From: Myxococcales bacterium
GTDB lineage: Bacteria; Myxococcota_A; Polyangia; Polyangiales; Ga0077539
Direction of reading: 5' to 3'
Assembly: GCA_016793325.1 (NCBI GenBank)
Contig: JAEUKI010000067.1
Coordinates: 150,395 to 214,394, forward strand
DNA length: 64,000 nucleotides
The notes beneath the pieces were generated by a model. That model saw nothing but the letters and a program-made list of their open reading frames with translations, was not told where the DNA came from and did no database searches. Below, one piece after another: positions 36,271 through 48,240 of the stretch. The stretch's first letter is position 1. The number at the start of each line of letters is the position of its first letter. A program made the translations under genes and the position numbers.

Positions 36271-36744
36271 ATGAAGGTCGCAACCCACGCTTCGGTCGAG
36301 TGCGCAGTGTCCGTCGAGAAGCTCTTCGACGCGGCGACATCGATGGAGACGCTCTCGACGATCCTGCGCCCCGTGGGGCCCTTGCCGGGCGTCGAGCGCG
36401 CGTGGATCGCAGGCGGCGCGGCGATCGGCGCGGGCGTGCACCGAAGCGTCGTGCTCACCGACGGCGCGACGCTCGACGAAGAGATCACCGCGTGGGCCCC
36501 GCCGCGGACGCACGAGTATCGCGTGACTGGATTTGCAGCGCCGTTTTCACTGCTGGTCGAGAGCGCGATCGCGCGCTGGAGCTTCGAGTCCCTCGGGGCG
36601 TCCCGCTCGCGTGTCCTGTGGCGCTACGAGTTCGCGCTGACCTCGAGGCTCGCGCTGCCGCTGGCGCTTCCGCTCGTGAAGCTCGCGATGAACAAGCTCA
36701 TGCGCAGCACCCTCGAAAACCTCAGCGCCTCCGTCGGTCGTTGA
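36271..36744 (+). CDS. SRPBCC/START-like domain protein
   Basis: The 157-residue protein starts at an ATG that gives the usual beta-strand N-terminus of polyketide-cyclase/START-like proteins (HASVECAVSVEKLFDAAT). A hydrophobic ligand cavity is expected from the family. The C-terminal helix (LVKLAMNKLMRSTLENLSA) is typical. The ligand is unknown. The next small gene begins 4 bases after its stop, so they are probably co-transcribed. Confidence 0.75.
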   Translation: MKVATHASVECAVSVEKLFDAATSMETLSTILRPVGPLPGVERAWIAGGAAIGAGVHRSVVLTDGATLDEEITAWAPPRTHEYRVTGFAAPFSLLVESAIARWSFESLGASRSRVLWRYEFALTSRLALPLALPLVKLAMNKLMRSTLENLSASVGR

Positions 36745-36748
36745 GCGC

Positions 36749-36934
36749 ATGAGCGGGCCTGCACCCAACGATCCGCCGCGGCCTCCGCGCACGTACGCGA
36801 TCGCCCTTTTGCCGTTTGCGCTCGTGACGCTCTGGGCTGTCGTCGCGCTCGTCCGCGAGCGCGCCACAGCGCGCGCAGGCGCTTCGGACGCAGGCGCTTC
36901 GGACGCGAGCGCAGACGCGCAGAACGAACGTTGA
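36749..36934 (+). CDS. Small single-pass membrane protein
   Basis: This 61-residue protein has a Pro-rich N-terminus, one hydrophobic helix (TYAIALLPFALVTLWAVVAL) and an Ala/Ser/Asp tail with two GASDA repeats. It starts 4 bases after the SRPBCC gene. The function is unknown. Confidence 0.55.
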   Translation: MSGPAPNDPPRPPRTYAIALLPFALVTLWAVVALVRERATARAGASDAGASDASADAQNER

Positions 36935-37042
36935 TCCGGGGCGCACGCGCCGCTCGTCCACCACCCCAGTATTCAACCCACCCCGTGTTTCGCAGCGCGA
37001 GGAGCGCTCGCGCCGAGCGATCGCGCGCGGAGCGCGATCAGC

Positions 37043-37501
37043 TCACTGGCAGACGCCGCCGCCCGTGGGGCCAGCGTGCGAGCAGTGCGTCGCCGGGTCG
37101 GTCATCGCCGCGCCCGCGTGGTACGTGCGGCACCCGATGGTGTTGCCGGACGTCATCGTCGGCATGCCGATCTCGTACGTCGCAGCCATGCAGGCCGTCT
37201 GGCACGCGGCCATGTCCATGTACTGCATGTTGGCGCCGGTGCACGCGCGGGTGACCGCGGTGCAGTACGCGGTACAGGCAGTCGCGCGATCGCCGCCACC
37301 GCCGCCGTCCGCCGGGGTCACGCCCGAGTCAGCAGGCGCGCTCGAGTCACCCGGAACGCCGCTGTCCGTCGGGCTGCTCGAGTCGCCGCCGACGCCCGTG
37401 TCCGTCGTCACGCCGCTGTCGGCCGGGGGGTTCGAGGGGCTGCAAGCCGCAGCGAAAACGGTGGCGCCGAGGGCGATGCACATACGAACGAAGGTCTTCA
37501 T
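37043..37501 (-). CDS. Small Cys-rich lipoprotein
   Basis: The 152-residue protein has its ATG at 37501 and a leader ending in FAAAC. A Thr/Asp/Gly/Ser linker with PADSGV-type repeats follows, then a C-terminal domain with about eight Cys (CTAYCTAVTRAC; CQTAC). It is divergent from the ribosomal cluster. The function is unknown. Similar linker-plus-Cys-domain lipoproteins occur at 51179-51565. Confidence 0.75.
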   Translation of the reverse strand: MKTFVRMCIALGATVFAAACSPSNPPADSGVTTDTGVGGDSSSPTDSGVPGDSSAPADSGVTPADGGGGGDRATACTAYCTAVTRACTGANMQYMDMAACQTACMAATYEIGMPTMTSGNTIGCRTYHAGAAMTDPATHCSHAGPTGGGVCQ

Positions 37502-37668
37502 GGTTGAATCAAAAGCTCCAGTTGGTGTTGAAAGCTGCTGCGACAAAAAGCCTCTGCGGCAATTCGTCGCATCATTGCGTGGCGCGGGTGCTACCAGTAC
37601 TTTTGCGGATGCGCTAGTCACTGACAGAGGCGCCTGCGCTGCTCGGCCCGAGATGTGGGAGAGGGCTC

Positions 37669-37696
37669 TTGACAGCAGGTCGAAGGCAGGTAAAGT
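37669..37696 (+). promoter_or_regulatory. Sigma-70-type promoter for the rpsL cluster
   Basis: TTGACA at 37669-37674 is followed after 16 bases by TAAAGT at 37691-37696. This is the best -35/-10 pair in the window and sits about 100 bases upstream of rpsL, as expected for a strongly expressed ribosomal operon. Confidence 0.7.
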
Positions 37697-37717
37697 CGCG
37701 CCCCCTCGCGGGGACCG

Positions 37718-37758
37718 TGCTGTTTCTGTCCACTAATCGACAGAGTCGAGCACGGCAA
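37718..37758 (+). promoter_or_regulatory. Hairpin in the rpsL leader
   Basis: CCGTGCT pairs with AGCACGG around an inner CTGTC / GACAG stem. It lies between the predicted promoter and the AGGAG ribosome site (37784-37788). It could be a leader attenuator or an RNA-binding regulatory site. No T-run follows it. Confidence 0.5.
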
Positions 37759-37799
37759 ACGCGGGAGATTCCCTGTTCCGTGTAGGAGCCACGCTCGAG

Positions 37800-38198
37800 A
37801 TGCCGACGATCAATCAGCTTGTGCGCAAGGGCCGCGAGACGACGCCGTGGAAGACGGCTTCGCCTGCCTTGCGTGAGTGCCCGCAGAAGCGCGGGGTGTG
37901 CACCCGCGTGTACACGACGACGCCCAAGAAGCCGAACTCCGCGCTCCGCAAGGTCGCGCGCGTTCGCCTCACCAACGGGATGGAAGTCACCGCGTACATC
38001 CCTGGTGAGGGACACAACCTGCAAGAGCACTCTGTGGTGCTGATCCGCGGCGGTCGTGTGAAGGACCTCCCCGGCGTCCGCTACCACATCGTGCGTGGAA
38101 CGCTCGACGCGGTCGGCGCTGCCGGTCCGTCGAACACGAACAAGAAGGAGCGCACGCAGGGCCGCTCCAAGTACGGCGTGAAGAAGAAGAAGGGATGA
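37800..38198 (+). CDS. rpsL: 30S ribosomal protein S12
   Basis: S12 lines the decoding centre. The 132-residue protein is full length, starting MPTINQLVRKGR, with the conserved TTTPKKPNSALRKVARVRL region that binds streptomycin and holds decoding residues, and GVRYHIVRGTLD. The basic C-terminus is normal. It is 6 bases upstream of rpsG. Confidence 0.98.
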   Translation: MPTINQLVRKGRETTPWKTASPALRECPQKRGVCTRVYTTTPKKPNSALRKVARVRLTNGMEVTAYIPGEGHNLQEHSVVLIRGGRVKDLPGVRYHIVRGTLDAVGAAGPSNTNKKERTQGRSKYGVKKKKG

Positions 38199-38204
38199 TC
38201 AGCG

Positions 38205-38675
38205 ATGCCGCGTCGTGGTGAAGTACCGAAGCGCAAGACGATTCCCGATCCCAAGTACAAGGATCGGCTCGTCGCGAAGATGATGAACACCGTGATGATC
38301 TCGGGCGAGAAGGCGATCGCCGAGCGCATCGTCTACGGTGCCTTCGATGTGATTCAAGAGCGCTTCAAGGAGGACCCGCTGGAGGTCTTCCGTCGCGCGC
38401 TCGACAACGTGAAGCCGAAGGTCGAAGTGAAGAGCCGCCGTGTCGGTGGCGCGACCTACCAGGTCCCCGTTGAAGTGCGCCCCGAGCGCCGCGTCTCGCT
38501 CGCGATGCGTTGGATCACCAACTACTCGCGCACGCGCGGCGAGAAGAGCATGCGCGAGCGCCTGGCGAACGAGCTCATGGAAGCGAGCCAGGGCCGCGGC
38601 AACGCGGTGAAGAAGAAGGAAGACACCCACAAGATGGCGGACGCCAACAAGGCGTTCTCGCACTATCGCTGGTGA
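38205..38675 (+). CDS. rpsG: 30S ribosomal protein S7
   Basis: S7 nucleates the 30S head and contacts the E site. The 156-residue protein has the usual MPRRGEVPKRK start, VRPERRVSLAMRW and a Lys-rich C-terminus ending in HYRW. It follows rpsL by 6 bases and is followed by a hairpin. Confidence 0.98.
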   Translation: MPRRGEVPKRKTIPDPKYKDRLVAKMMNTVMISGEKAIAERIVYGAFDVIQERFKEDPLEVFRRALDNVKPKVEVKSRRVGGATYQVPVEVRPERRVSLAMRWITNYSRTRGEKSMRERLANELMEASQGRGNAVKKKEDTHKMADANKAFSHYRW

Positions 38676-39250
38676 TCTTCTTCGCGGCTCATCGTGGAGC
38701 CGCGGTTGTTCCTCTGTGATTGACTGCCCCCCTTTTCGAACGAGACCGAGCACGCGGAACCAATGCAATCGCTGACATAAGACGACGAGGCCGGTGCGAC
38801 CCCACAGCTTGGGTCGGTAGCCACCCCCGAAAATTCGGCCGCGGAACGAGACCAATCGGAGTCACAGCTCACTCGCTCAGCGAGTGCGCGCTCCACCGCG
38901 GTCGATGCCCCGATGTCTCGTCGTTACCCTCCCCGGGCTTCGAGTGCGCGCTCCGAAAGAGAGCCGCCTCGCCGAGCACCCCGGCGCTCCGTGAGTTGAT
39001 TCTCACAAACACCGCGAACCACGCGGTTCGGAGCCCGGGACTCGGCGGAACCTCCGGGCGAGGGTTTCGTCTGTTCAAGGCCCGGAAGTTGTTGTATGGG
39101 GCCGCCGCTGGAGTCTTCAGCGGAGACAGAATCCGCGAGCGAGCCTCCCGATCGAGCCGAAACCTGACTGAACCCTGACGAACAGACTGCGCGCGGACGA
39201 GAGTCCAAGGACCTCACCGAGCGCACCACTGGACCACTGGAGAAGGCAAA
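38676..39250. other. 575-bp leader region between rpsG and fusA
   Basis: No gene is visible. It begins with the hairpin at 38684-38703 and contains the direct repeat CGAGTGCGCGCTCC at 38881-38894 and 38941-38954, exactly 60 bases apart. The size implies that fusA has its own promoter or a long structured leader; I could not place the promoter. Confidence 0.55.
38684..38703 (+). terminator. Hairpin after rpsG
   Basis: A perfect 7-base stem, GCGGCTC (38684-38690) with GAGCCGC (38697-38703), begins 8 bases after the rpsG stop and is followed by GGTTGTTCCT. It could end part of the rpsL-rpsG transcript or act as an attenuator before fusA. Confidence 0.45.
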
Positions 39251-41410
<2,160 letters not shown>

Positions 41411-41479
41411 TTCGAGCACTGCTCGAGCAGCCACGAAGAGTTTCACAAGAAGTTCGAAGCACTCAGGAGAGACAGCGTC

Positions 41480-42676
<1,197 letters not shown>

Positions 42677-42837
42677 TACACAACCGGGCCCTCGCTCTTC
42701 GCTGAGTCTCCGACGAGCTCAGAGAGAGCGGGGCGCCGCGGGCCCGGGTCCTCGCTGCGCGGCTGCGTGCGGCGCATCGACGACGCGGGCCTGATTTCAG
42801 TCCCGAAGATTCAAAACGGTAACCGATAGTCACAGCA

Positions 42838-42861
42838 GCCCGCGAGATGTTCGCAGCGGGC
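42838..42861 (+). promoter_or_regulatory. Hairpin just upstream of rpsJ
   Basis: GCCCGC (42838-42843) and GCGGGC (42856-42861) can pair 17 bases before the rpsJ ATG, at the end of a 201-base GC-rich leader after tuf. In E. coli the L4 protein represses its operon through a leader before rpsJ. Whether this hairpin plays that role is a guess. Confidence 0.35.
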
Positions 42862-42877
42862 GAAGCGAGAAGTTGTC

Positions 42878-43183
<306 letters not shown>

Positions 43184-43196
43184 GAGGTCATTGGCC

Positions 43197-43829
43197 ATGG
43201 CAAAGGTGGACCTGCTCGACATCGAGTCCAAGAAGGTCGGAACGATCGACCTGAACGATTCGGTGTTCGGAATTCAAGAAATCAACCAGAACCTCTTCTA
43301 CGAGGTCGTCAAGGCGCAGCTCGCGTCTCGTCGCTCGGGCACGCACGCCGCCAAGGAGCGCGCTGCGGTCTCTGGCTCGAAGAAGAAGATCTACAAGCAG
43401 AAGGGCACTGGCTCTTCGCGTCACGGCAGCAAGCGCGCCCCGCAGCTCTACAAGGGCGGCGCGGCGCACCCGCCGATCCCCCGCTCGTACGCGTACCGTC
43501 CGCCGGCGCAGGTGCGCTCGGGCGCGCTTCGCCACGCGCTGTCGCTGTACCTCAAGGAGGGACGGCTCACGATCGTCGACAAGTGGGAGCCTTCGGAGTT
43601 CAAGACCAAGGCGATCGCGAGCACGATCGACAAGCTCAACGCGAAGGGTGGCTCGGCCATCGTCGTCGACGCGGCTTCGAACGAGAAGCTCCGCCTGTCG
43701 ACGCGCAACATCGAAAACGCGACGTTCCTGCCGCCGGAGGGCGTGAACGTGTACGACATCCTTCGGCACGATCACCTGATCCTCACGCAGACCGCGGCGC
43801 GCGCCCTCGAAGCGCGCCTCGCGGGATGA
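43197..43829 (+). CDS. rplD: 50S ribosomal protein L4
   Basis: L4 lines the exit tunnel and in some bacteria regulates its own operon. I prefer ATG 43197, which lies 9 bases after AGAGG, over the TTG two codons upstream. The 210-residue protein has the extended-loop region (KKKIYKQKGTGSSRHGSKRAP) and the conserved VRSGALRHALSLYLKEGRL. It starts 13 bases after rpsJ, leaving no room for rplC. Confidence 0.97.
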   Translation: MAKVDLLDIESKKVGTIDLNDSVFGIQEINQNLFYEVVKAQLASRRSGTHAAKERAAVSGSKKKIYKQKGTGSSRHGSKRAPQLYKGGAAHPPIPRSYAYRPPAQVRSGALRHALSLYLKEGRLTIVDKWEPSEFKTKAIASTIDKLNAKGGSAIVVDAASNEKLRLSTRNIENATFLPPEGVNVYDILRHDHLILTQTAARALEARLAG

Positions 43830-43851
43830 TTTACGAACGAGAGCAAGTGTC

Positions 43852-44151
43852 ATGACCGTTGTTGCTCACAAGATCCTGCGCAGGCCCCTGATCCTCACGG
43901 AGAAGGGCAACAGCCTGCGAGAGACCGAGAACCAGTACTCGTTCGAGGTCGCGCGCGACGCGACGAAGGACGAGATCCGCGCGGCGGTGGAGAAGGCATT
44001 CCCCGACGTGCACGTGGTGGCGGTGCGGACGCTCATCGTCCGCGGCAAAGACCGCCGCATGGGCCGTGGGTACGCGAAGACCCAGAACTGGAAGAAGGCG
44101 ATCGTCACCCTGAAGCAGGGCGAGAAGATCGAGTTCTTCGAGGCGTTCTGA
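43852..44151 (+). CDS. rplW: 50S ribosomal protein L23
   Basis: L23 sits at the exit tunnel mouth and binds trigger factor and SRP. The 99-residue protein shows RRPLILTEKG at the N-terminus, VARDATKDEIRAAVEKAF, and the KDRRMGRGYAKTQNWKKAIV region. Gene order after rplD is standard. Confidence 0.97.
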   Translation: MTVVAHKILRRPLILTEKGNSLRETENQYSFEVARDATKDEIRAAVEKAFPDVHVVAVRTLIVRGKDRRMGRGYAKTQNWKKAIVTLKQGEKIEFFEAF

Positions 44152-44173
44152 AGGAAGCGTCGGAGAAGAAGTT

Positions 44174-45007
44174 ATGGCAGTGAAGAGCTTCAAGCCCCGC
44201 ACCCCCGCGAGGCGATATTTCACCACCAGCTCGTTCGAAGAGCTGTCGGTGGGCAACGAGCCCGAGCGCTCGCTCGTCGAGGCGCAGCACTCGACCGGCG
44301 GCCGCAACCACTACGGGCGCATCACCTCGCGCTTCCGCGGCGGCGGACACAAGCAGCGCTACCGCTTGATCGATTGGAAGCGCAACAAGATCGGCATCCC
44401 CGGCAAGGTGGCGACGATCGAGTACGATCCCAACCGCACGGCGCGCATCGCCCTCGTGAACTACGCGGACGGCGAGAAGCGCTACATGCTCGCGCCCGAC
44501 GGCCTCAAGGTCGGCGACGCGGTGATCTCGTCGCGCAACGCGGACATCAAGCCCGGCAACGCGCTCCCGCTGCGCTTCATCCCGCTCGGGACGACGGTGC
44601 ACAACGTCGAGCTCAAGGTCGGCAAGGGCGCGCAGCTCGCGCGCTCGGCGGGCACGGCGGCGCAGGTGATCGCGAAGGAAGGCGACTGGGGGCAGGTTCG
44701 CCTTCCCTCGGGCGAGATCCGCAAGATCCACCTCGATTGCCGCTGCACGATCGGCCAAGTGTCGAACATCGAGCACGCGAACATCGGCATCGGCAAGGCG
44801 GGACGTTCGCGTTGGTTGGGCTTCCGCCCGCACAACCGCGGCGTCGCGATGAACCCGGTCGATCACCCGATGGGTGGCGGCGAGGGTCGCACCTCGGGTG
44901 GTCGTCACCCGTGCTCTCCGTGGGGCCAGCTCGCGAAGGGCCTCAAGACGCGCAAGAACAAGCGCACTGACTCGATGATCATCAAGCGTCGCAACGCGAA
45001 GGGTTGA
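44174..45007 (+). CDS. rplB: 50S ribosomal protein L2
   Basis: L2 helps join subunits and supports peptidyl transfer. The 277-residue protein is complete, with GGRNHYGRITSRFRGGGHKQ, IEYDPNRTARIALV, and MNPVDHPMGGGEGRTSGGRH carrying the conserved histidine. It overlaps nothing and is 3 bases from rpsS. Confidence 0.98.
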   Translation: MAVKSFKPRTPARRYFTTSSFEELSVGNEPERSLVEAQHSTGGRNHYGRITSRFRGGGHKQRYRLIDWKRNKIGIPGKVATIEYDPNRTARIALVNYADGEKRYMLAPDGLKVGDAVISSRNADIKPGNALPLRFIPLGTTVHNVELKVGKGAQLARSAGTAAQVIAKEGDWGQVRLPSGEIRKIHLDCRCTIGQVSNIEHANIGIGKAGRSRWLGFRPHNRGVAMNPVDHPMGGGEGRTSGGRHPCSPWGQLAKGLKTRKNKRTDSMIIKRRNAKG

Positions 45008-45010
45008 TTC

Positions 45011-45313
45011 ATGGCACGCTCGCTCAAGAAGGGTCCTTTTATCGACCTGCACCTCGGCACCAAGATCGAGAAGGCTGTTCAGACTCGCTCGAAGACGCCT
45101 ATCAAGACCTGGTCGCGCCGCTCGACGATCATCCCCGAAGCGGTCGGGCTGACGTTCAACGTGCACAACGGGAAGAAGTTCATCCCGGTGTTCGTCACGG
45201 AGAACATGGTCGGACACAAGTTCGGCGAGTTCGCTCCCACGCGCACGTTCTCGGGCCACGCGGGCGACCGCAAGGCCAAGGCCGCGCCGGGCAAGGGAAC
45301 GGGCAAGAAGTGA
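45011..45313 (+). CDS. rpsS: 30S ribosomal protein S19
   Basis: S19 is a 30S head protein. The 100-residue product has MARSLKKGPFIDLHL, TWSRRSTIIPEAVGLTFNVHNG and HKFGEFAPTRTFSGH. The cluster ends here; rplV, rpsC, rplP and the rest do not follow. A family A repeat begins about 20 bases downstream. Confidence 0.97.
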   Translation: MARSLKKGPFIDLHLGTKIEKAVQTRSKTPIKTWSRRSTIIPEAVGLTFNVHNGKKFIPVFVTENMVGHKFGEFAPTRTFSGHAGDRKAKAAPGKGTGKK

Positions 45314-45332
45314 TCGCTGAGCGATCGTGCTA

Positions 45333-45425
45333 GCGACGCCCGGTTGGAAGAAGACACGCAGCGGGGACCTCCTGGGAATCTCCTGGGAATCTCAGCCCGC
45401 GTGTCGCCAACCGTAGTCGGAGCGA
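45333..45425 (+). repeat. Family A repeat, copy 1 (most diverged)
   Basis: The copy starts near GCGACGCCCGGTTGGAAG and ends near GTGTCGCCAACCGTAGTCGG. It keeps the terminal inverted motifs and the CCTGGGAATC inner motif, here duplicated, but it is the most diverged of four copies. It lies directly after rpsS. Confidence 0.6.
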
Positions 45426-45465
45426 TCGAAGCACGGTCGCGACAGCGTTCACGGGGGACACACGA

Positions 45466-45550
45466 GAGGGGACGCGTCGCCATTCCTGGCGGCGCGATGT
45501 GCGTCGCCATTGGGCTGGCGACGATGTTTTCCCTGGGATCCAGCGGGGTC
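45466..45550 (+). terminator. Family C repeat, copy 1, terminator-like hairpin
   Basis: CGTCGCCA (45502-45509) and TGGCGACG (45516-45523) form a perfect 8-base stem with a 6-base loop, followed by ATGTTTTCC. The surrounding sequence, including CGTCGCCATTCCTGGCGGCG upstream, recurs at 49388-49470. It may terminate the ribosomal operon and the convergent AraC operon. Confidence 0.55.
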
Positions 45551-45623
45551 TCGGGGAGGGTGTTGAATACGTGTGTGTAGCGTGCGGGCGCGCCCCGCGG
45601 CGCCGTGCGTCGTGTCCCGATCG

Positions 45624-46445
45624 TCAATCGCGTCGTTGTGCGCCGGCGGCAGGGCGCCGTTTGCTTCGATACGAGCCCGGCGACTCTTGGTGCTCTCGCG
45701 CGAACGCCACGGACAGCGCCGCGGCGTTGGCGTACCCGACGCGCGCGGCGATCTCTTCGATCGAGGCGTCCGTTCCGCGCAAGAGCCGTCGGACGTGAAA
45801 CATCCTCCATCGCGTGACGAACGAGAGCGGAGGCTCGCCCATCACCGCAGAGAAGCGCGCGGCGAAGCGCGTGCGCGACTGGCCCGCGACCTGCGCCAGA
45901 GACGCCACGGTCCACGGCCCCGCGACGTTCGCGTGAAACGCCGAGAGCGATCGCCCCAACGACGGGTCGCGCAGCCCGCGAAACCACCCGCCTGCCGGGC
46001 ACTCCTCGCTGCGCTGCGCGTGAAATCGAATCGCCTCGAGCAACAAGATCTCCGAGAGCCGCGAGGCGATCGCGGAGCGCCCGTCGTTCTGCGACGACAG
46101 CTCGAAGCGAAGCGCGTCGATGTACGAACGCAGCCGCGGCTCGTGCTCGGCGCGACACAGCAGCACGGCGGGCAACGACAGGAGCATCGGGTGATCGGGC
46201 GCGTCGAACGACAGCGCTCCGACGGTCACCTCCGTGTCCCCGCGCGCCGACTGCACCGCGCACTCGCCGTGCAGCACGATCGCGACGTCGCCAGGGGCCA
46301 CCGTCGTGTCGCCGCAGCGGATCGATTCGGCGTCGCACAGCAGCAACGCGGGGCCCTTCACGCGCGCCCGCCCGAGCGCGATCCGGCGAAACGCCGACCG
46401 TCGTAGACCGAGCTCGTCGACCGCGTCGCTGAGTGGATCGCTCAT
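45624..46445 (-). CDS. AraC-family transcriptional regulator
   Basis: The 273-residue protein has an N-terminal cupin-like ligand domain (VAPGDVAIVLHGECAV) and a C-terminal AraC DNA-binding region with two helix-turn-helix motifs: WTVASLAQVAGQSRTRFAARF and IEEIAARVGYANAAALSVAF. It is the last gene of a three-gene minus-strand operon, 7 bases after the DsbA-like gene, and probably regulates it. Confidence 0.9.
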   Translation of the reverse strand: MSDPLSDAVDELGLRRSAFRRIALGRARVKGPALLLCDAESIRCGDTTVAPGDVAIVLHGECAVQSARGDTEVTVGALSFDAPDHPMLLSLPAVLLCRAEHEPRLRSYIDALRFELSSQNDGRSAIASRLSEILLLEAIRFHAQRSEECPAGGWFRGLRDPSLGRSLSAFHANVAGPWTVASLAQVAGQSRTRFAARFSAVMGEPPLSFVTRWRMFHVRRLLRGTDASIEEIAARVGYANAAALSVAFAREHQESPGSYRSKRRPAAGAQRRD

Positions 46446-46452
46446 CGTGTTC

Positions 46453-47085
46453 CTACTGTGCCAGGGCTTGTTGCACGCGGGCGATCGCCTCGGACGGCGA
46501 CGCGTAGCCGCGCACGACGAGCGAGCGCTGCTCGCCCTGCTGGAGCATCAACGTTGGATACATCGAGACCGACCGCGCGCGCGCGAGGGCGAAGCCCTGT
46601 TGGGTGAGCGTTCGGGCGGCGGGGGTGTTCCAACGCGAGACGAGGTCGGGCAGGTCGAGCTCGCGCGCGAGGGCGTCGAGCACCGCAGGCTGCGTCGGGT
46701 CCAGTCCGTCGTGGTAGAGCGCGGTCGTCAGTCGCCTCGCGAGCGAAAACGCCTTCGATTCGCCGGCGATTTCTCTCGCCACGAAGATCGCCCTGCACGC
46801 CGGCTCGGACGCGAGCGTGACGTCGTCTTGCTCGAGCAGACCTTCGGTGAACGCGCGACCGAAGCGAACGCCGCTCCGGGCCTCGGCCTCTGGGTACGCG
46901 CGCCGCAGGTACGAACGCATCGCGCTCATCGGCTGCACGCGATCGCCCACGACCAAGCCGCCGCACAAGAGCTCGAAATCGAGCCTCGCGCCGAAGGTCT
47001 CGCGCAGCGCGTCCATCGTCGGCCCGAACACGTAGCACCAGCCGCACAGCGGATCGAAGCCGTACAAGAGGGTCGCGCGCGTCAC
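46453..47085 (-). CDS. DsbA-family thioredoxin-fold oxidoreductase
   Basis: This 210-residue protein is of the cytoplasmic DsbA/FrnE-like type. GTG 47085 overlaps the stop of the NmrA-like gene (GTGA). The N-terminus carries the CGWC redox motif (Cys14 and Cys17) right after the first strand, and MYPTLMLQQGEQ holds the cis-Pro loop. There is no signal peptide, so it should act in the cytosol. The substrate is unknown. Confidence 0.87.
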   Translation of the reverse strand: MTRATLLYGFDPLCGWCYVFGPTMDALRETFGARLDFELLCGGLVVGDRVQPMSAMRSYLRRAYPEAEARSGVRFGRAFTEGLLEQDDVTLASEPACRAIFVAREIAGESKAFSLARRLTTALYHDGLDPTQPAVLDALARELDLPDLVSRWNTPAARTLTQQGFALARARSVSMYPTLMLQQGEQRSLVVRGYASPSEAIARVQQALAQ

Positions 47086-47972
47086 GGCAGCTCCCAGCGT
47101 TGCGAGGAGATCCACTGCTCGAGCGTCGCCGGTCGCACGTCGAGCGACGGTGTGTTGTCCGCGAACAGCGTGGTCGCGTGGTGCGCGAAGCTCCATTGGT
47201 AGAGCAGCGCGATGTCCCGCGCGGCCGCGGGACCGACGTTGGGCCGGAGCGCCGCTTCGAAGGCGTCGGGCTCGATCGGGACGTACGCGATCGGGCGACG
47301 GAGGTGCGACGAGAGCGCGCGAGCGATCTCGGGTCCGGTGACAGCGCGGTCTCCGCCGACGTCGATCACGCCGCTCGAGATTGCGCCGCGCGCCGCTGCA
47401 ACGGCGACGCGGGCCACGTCTGCGTGGCTGACCCACGCGGCCGAGAGGGTCGGAGGAAGGGGGTAGGCGAACACGCCGTCGACGACGATCGCAGGCAGCG
47501 TCCAGGGGCCGAGGAGGTTCTCGAGATAGAACGTCGGTCGCACCACGGTGGATTCGATCGGGCGCGTCGCGAGGTAGCGAGCCACCTCGCGCTTGATCTC
47601 GAAGGCCGGGACCGAGGTTCGCTCGGCGGGCCAGCGCATGCTCGTGTCGAAGACGATACGCTCGACGCCCGCGTCGACCGCCGCGTCGATCGCCGCGCGA
47701 CCGTGGCTCACCGCGAGGTCGAACTCGTACTCGAGCGGCAGCACCAGGACGACCGCGGACGCTCCCTCCGAGGCGCGCCGAAGGGACGCGGGATCGTCGA
47801 GGTTGGCGAGCGCTGGAGCCGCGCCCATCGCGCGTACAGCGTCCGCCTCTCGGTCGTCGCGCGCGACGCCACGAACGTTTGCGACGGCTCCTACCGCCGC
47901 GCGAACGATGCTCGATCCTTGCGCGCCGGTCGCGCCGTACACCAACACCGTCTCGGATTTCGATCGACTCAT
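47082..47972 (-). CDS. NmrA-like NAD(P)-binding protein
   Basis: The 296-residue Rossmann-fold protein has the dinucleotide motif GATGAQGSS at residues 13-21 and the conserved VRPTFYLENLLG segment of NmrA-like and SDR-a5 proteins. An AGGAG site precedes its ATG. Members either sense NAD(P) redox state or reduce quinones. It is first in the operon with the DsbA-like and AraC genes, which suggests a redox-stress module. Confidence 0.87.
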   Translation of the reverse strand: MSRSKSETVLVYGATGAQGSSIVRAAVGAVANVRGVARDDREADAVRAMGAAPALANLDDPASLRRASEGASAVVLVLPLEYEFDLAVSHGRAAIDAAVDAGVERIVFDTSMRWPAERTSVPAFEIKREVARYLATRPIESTVVRPTFYLENLLGPWTLPAIVVDGVFAYPLPPTLSAAWVSHADVARVAVAAARGAISSGVIDVGGDRAVTGPEIARALSSHLRRPIAYVPIEPDAFEAALRPNVGPAAARDIALLYQWSFAHHATTLFADNTPSLDVRPATLEQWISSQRWELP

Positions 47973-48008
47973 GTGCTCTCCTGTTCGCGAGCCATCGCGC
48001 CGCCTTCG

Positions 48009-48108
48009 AGCGGCTCCGCCTTCCGTTGGCTACACGCCACACAAAAATCCCAGGAATTTCCCAAGAGATGGCTCGATGCGTGTAGTCCTTCCAACGGGGC
48101 GTCGCGAT
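48009..48108 (-). repeat. Family A repeat, copy 2 (minus orientation)
   Basis: The reverse complement of this 100-base stretch is about 90% identical by eye to copy 4 (63684-63783), including both terminal motifs CGACGCCCCGTTGGAAGG and GCCAACGGAAGGCGGAGCC. It lies between the NmrA start and the membrane protein gene at 48241. Confidence 0.9.
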
Positions 48109-48240
48109 CGCGTCGAACCTCGACGCGCGGCTCGCGACGAGAACCTAAGCGCGCGATCGATTCGGTCCTTCTCAGGCCGTACGCCGTTCTTTCGAGAGCG
48201 TCCCAGACGAGCGCGCGGCGCCCTCGCCCGCTGCGATCCC

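Larger units (their letters stand above)
45314..45623. other. Intergenic region made largely of repeats
   Basis: No gene is visible between rpsS and the convergent AraC gene. It contains family A copy 1 (45333-45425) and family C copy 1 (45466-45550). This is the point where the ribosomal cluster is interrupted. Confidence 0.7.

Noticed and set aside
42677..42877. Possible tRNA or missing rplC between tuf and rpsJ
   Set aside because: The 201 bases contain no cloverleaf or TTCRA arm that I can find, and are too short for rplC.
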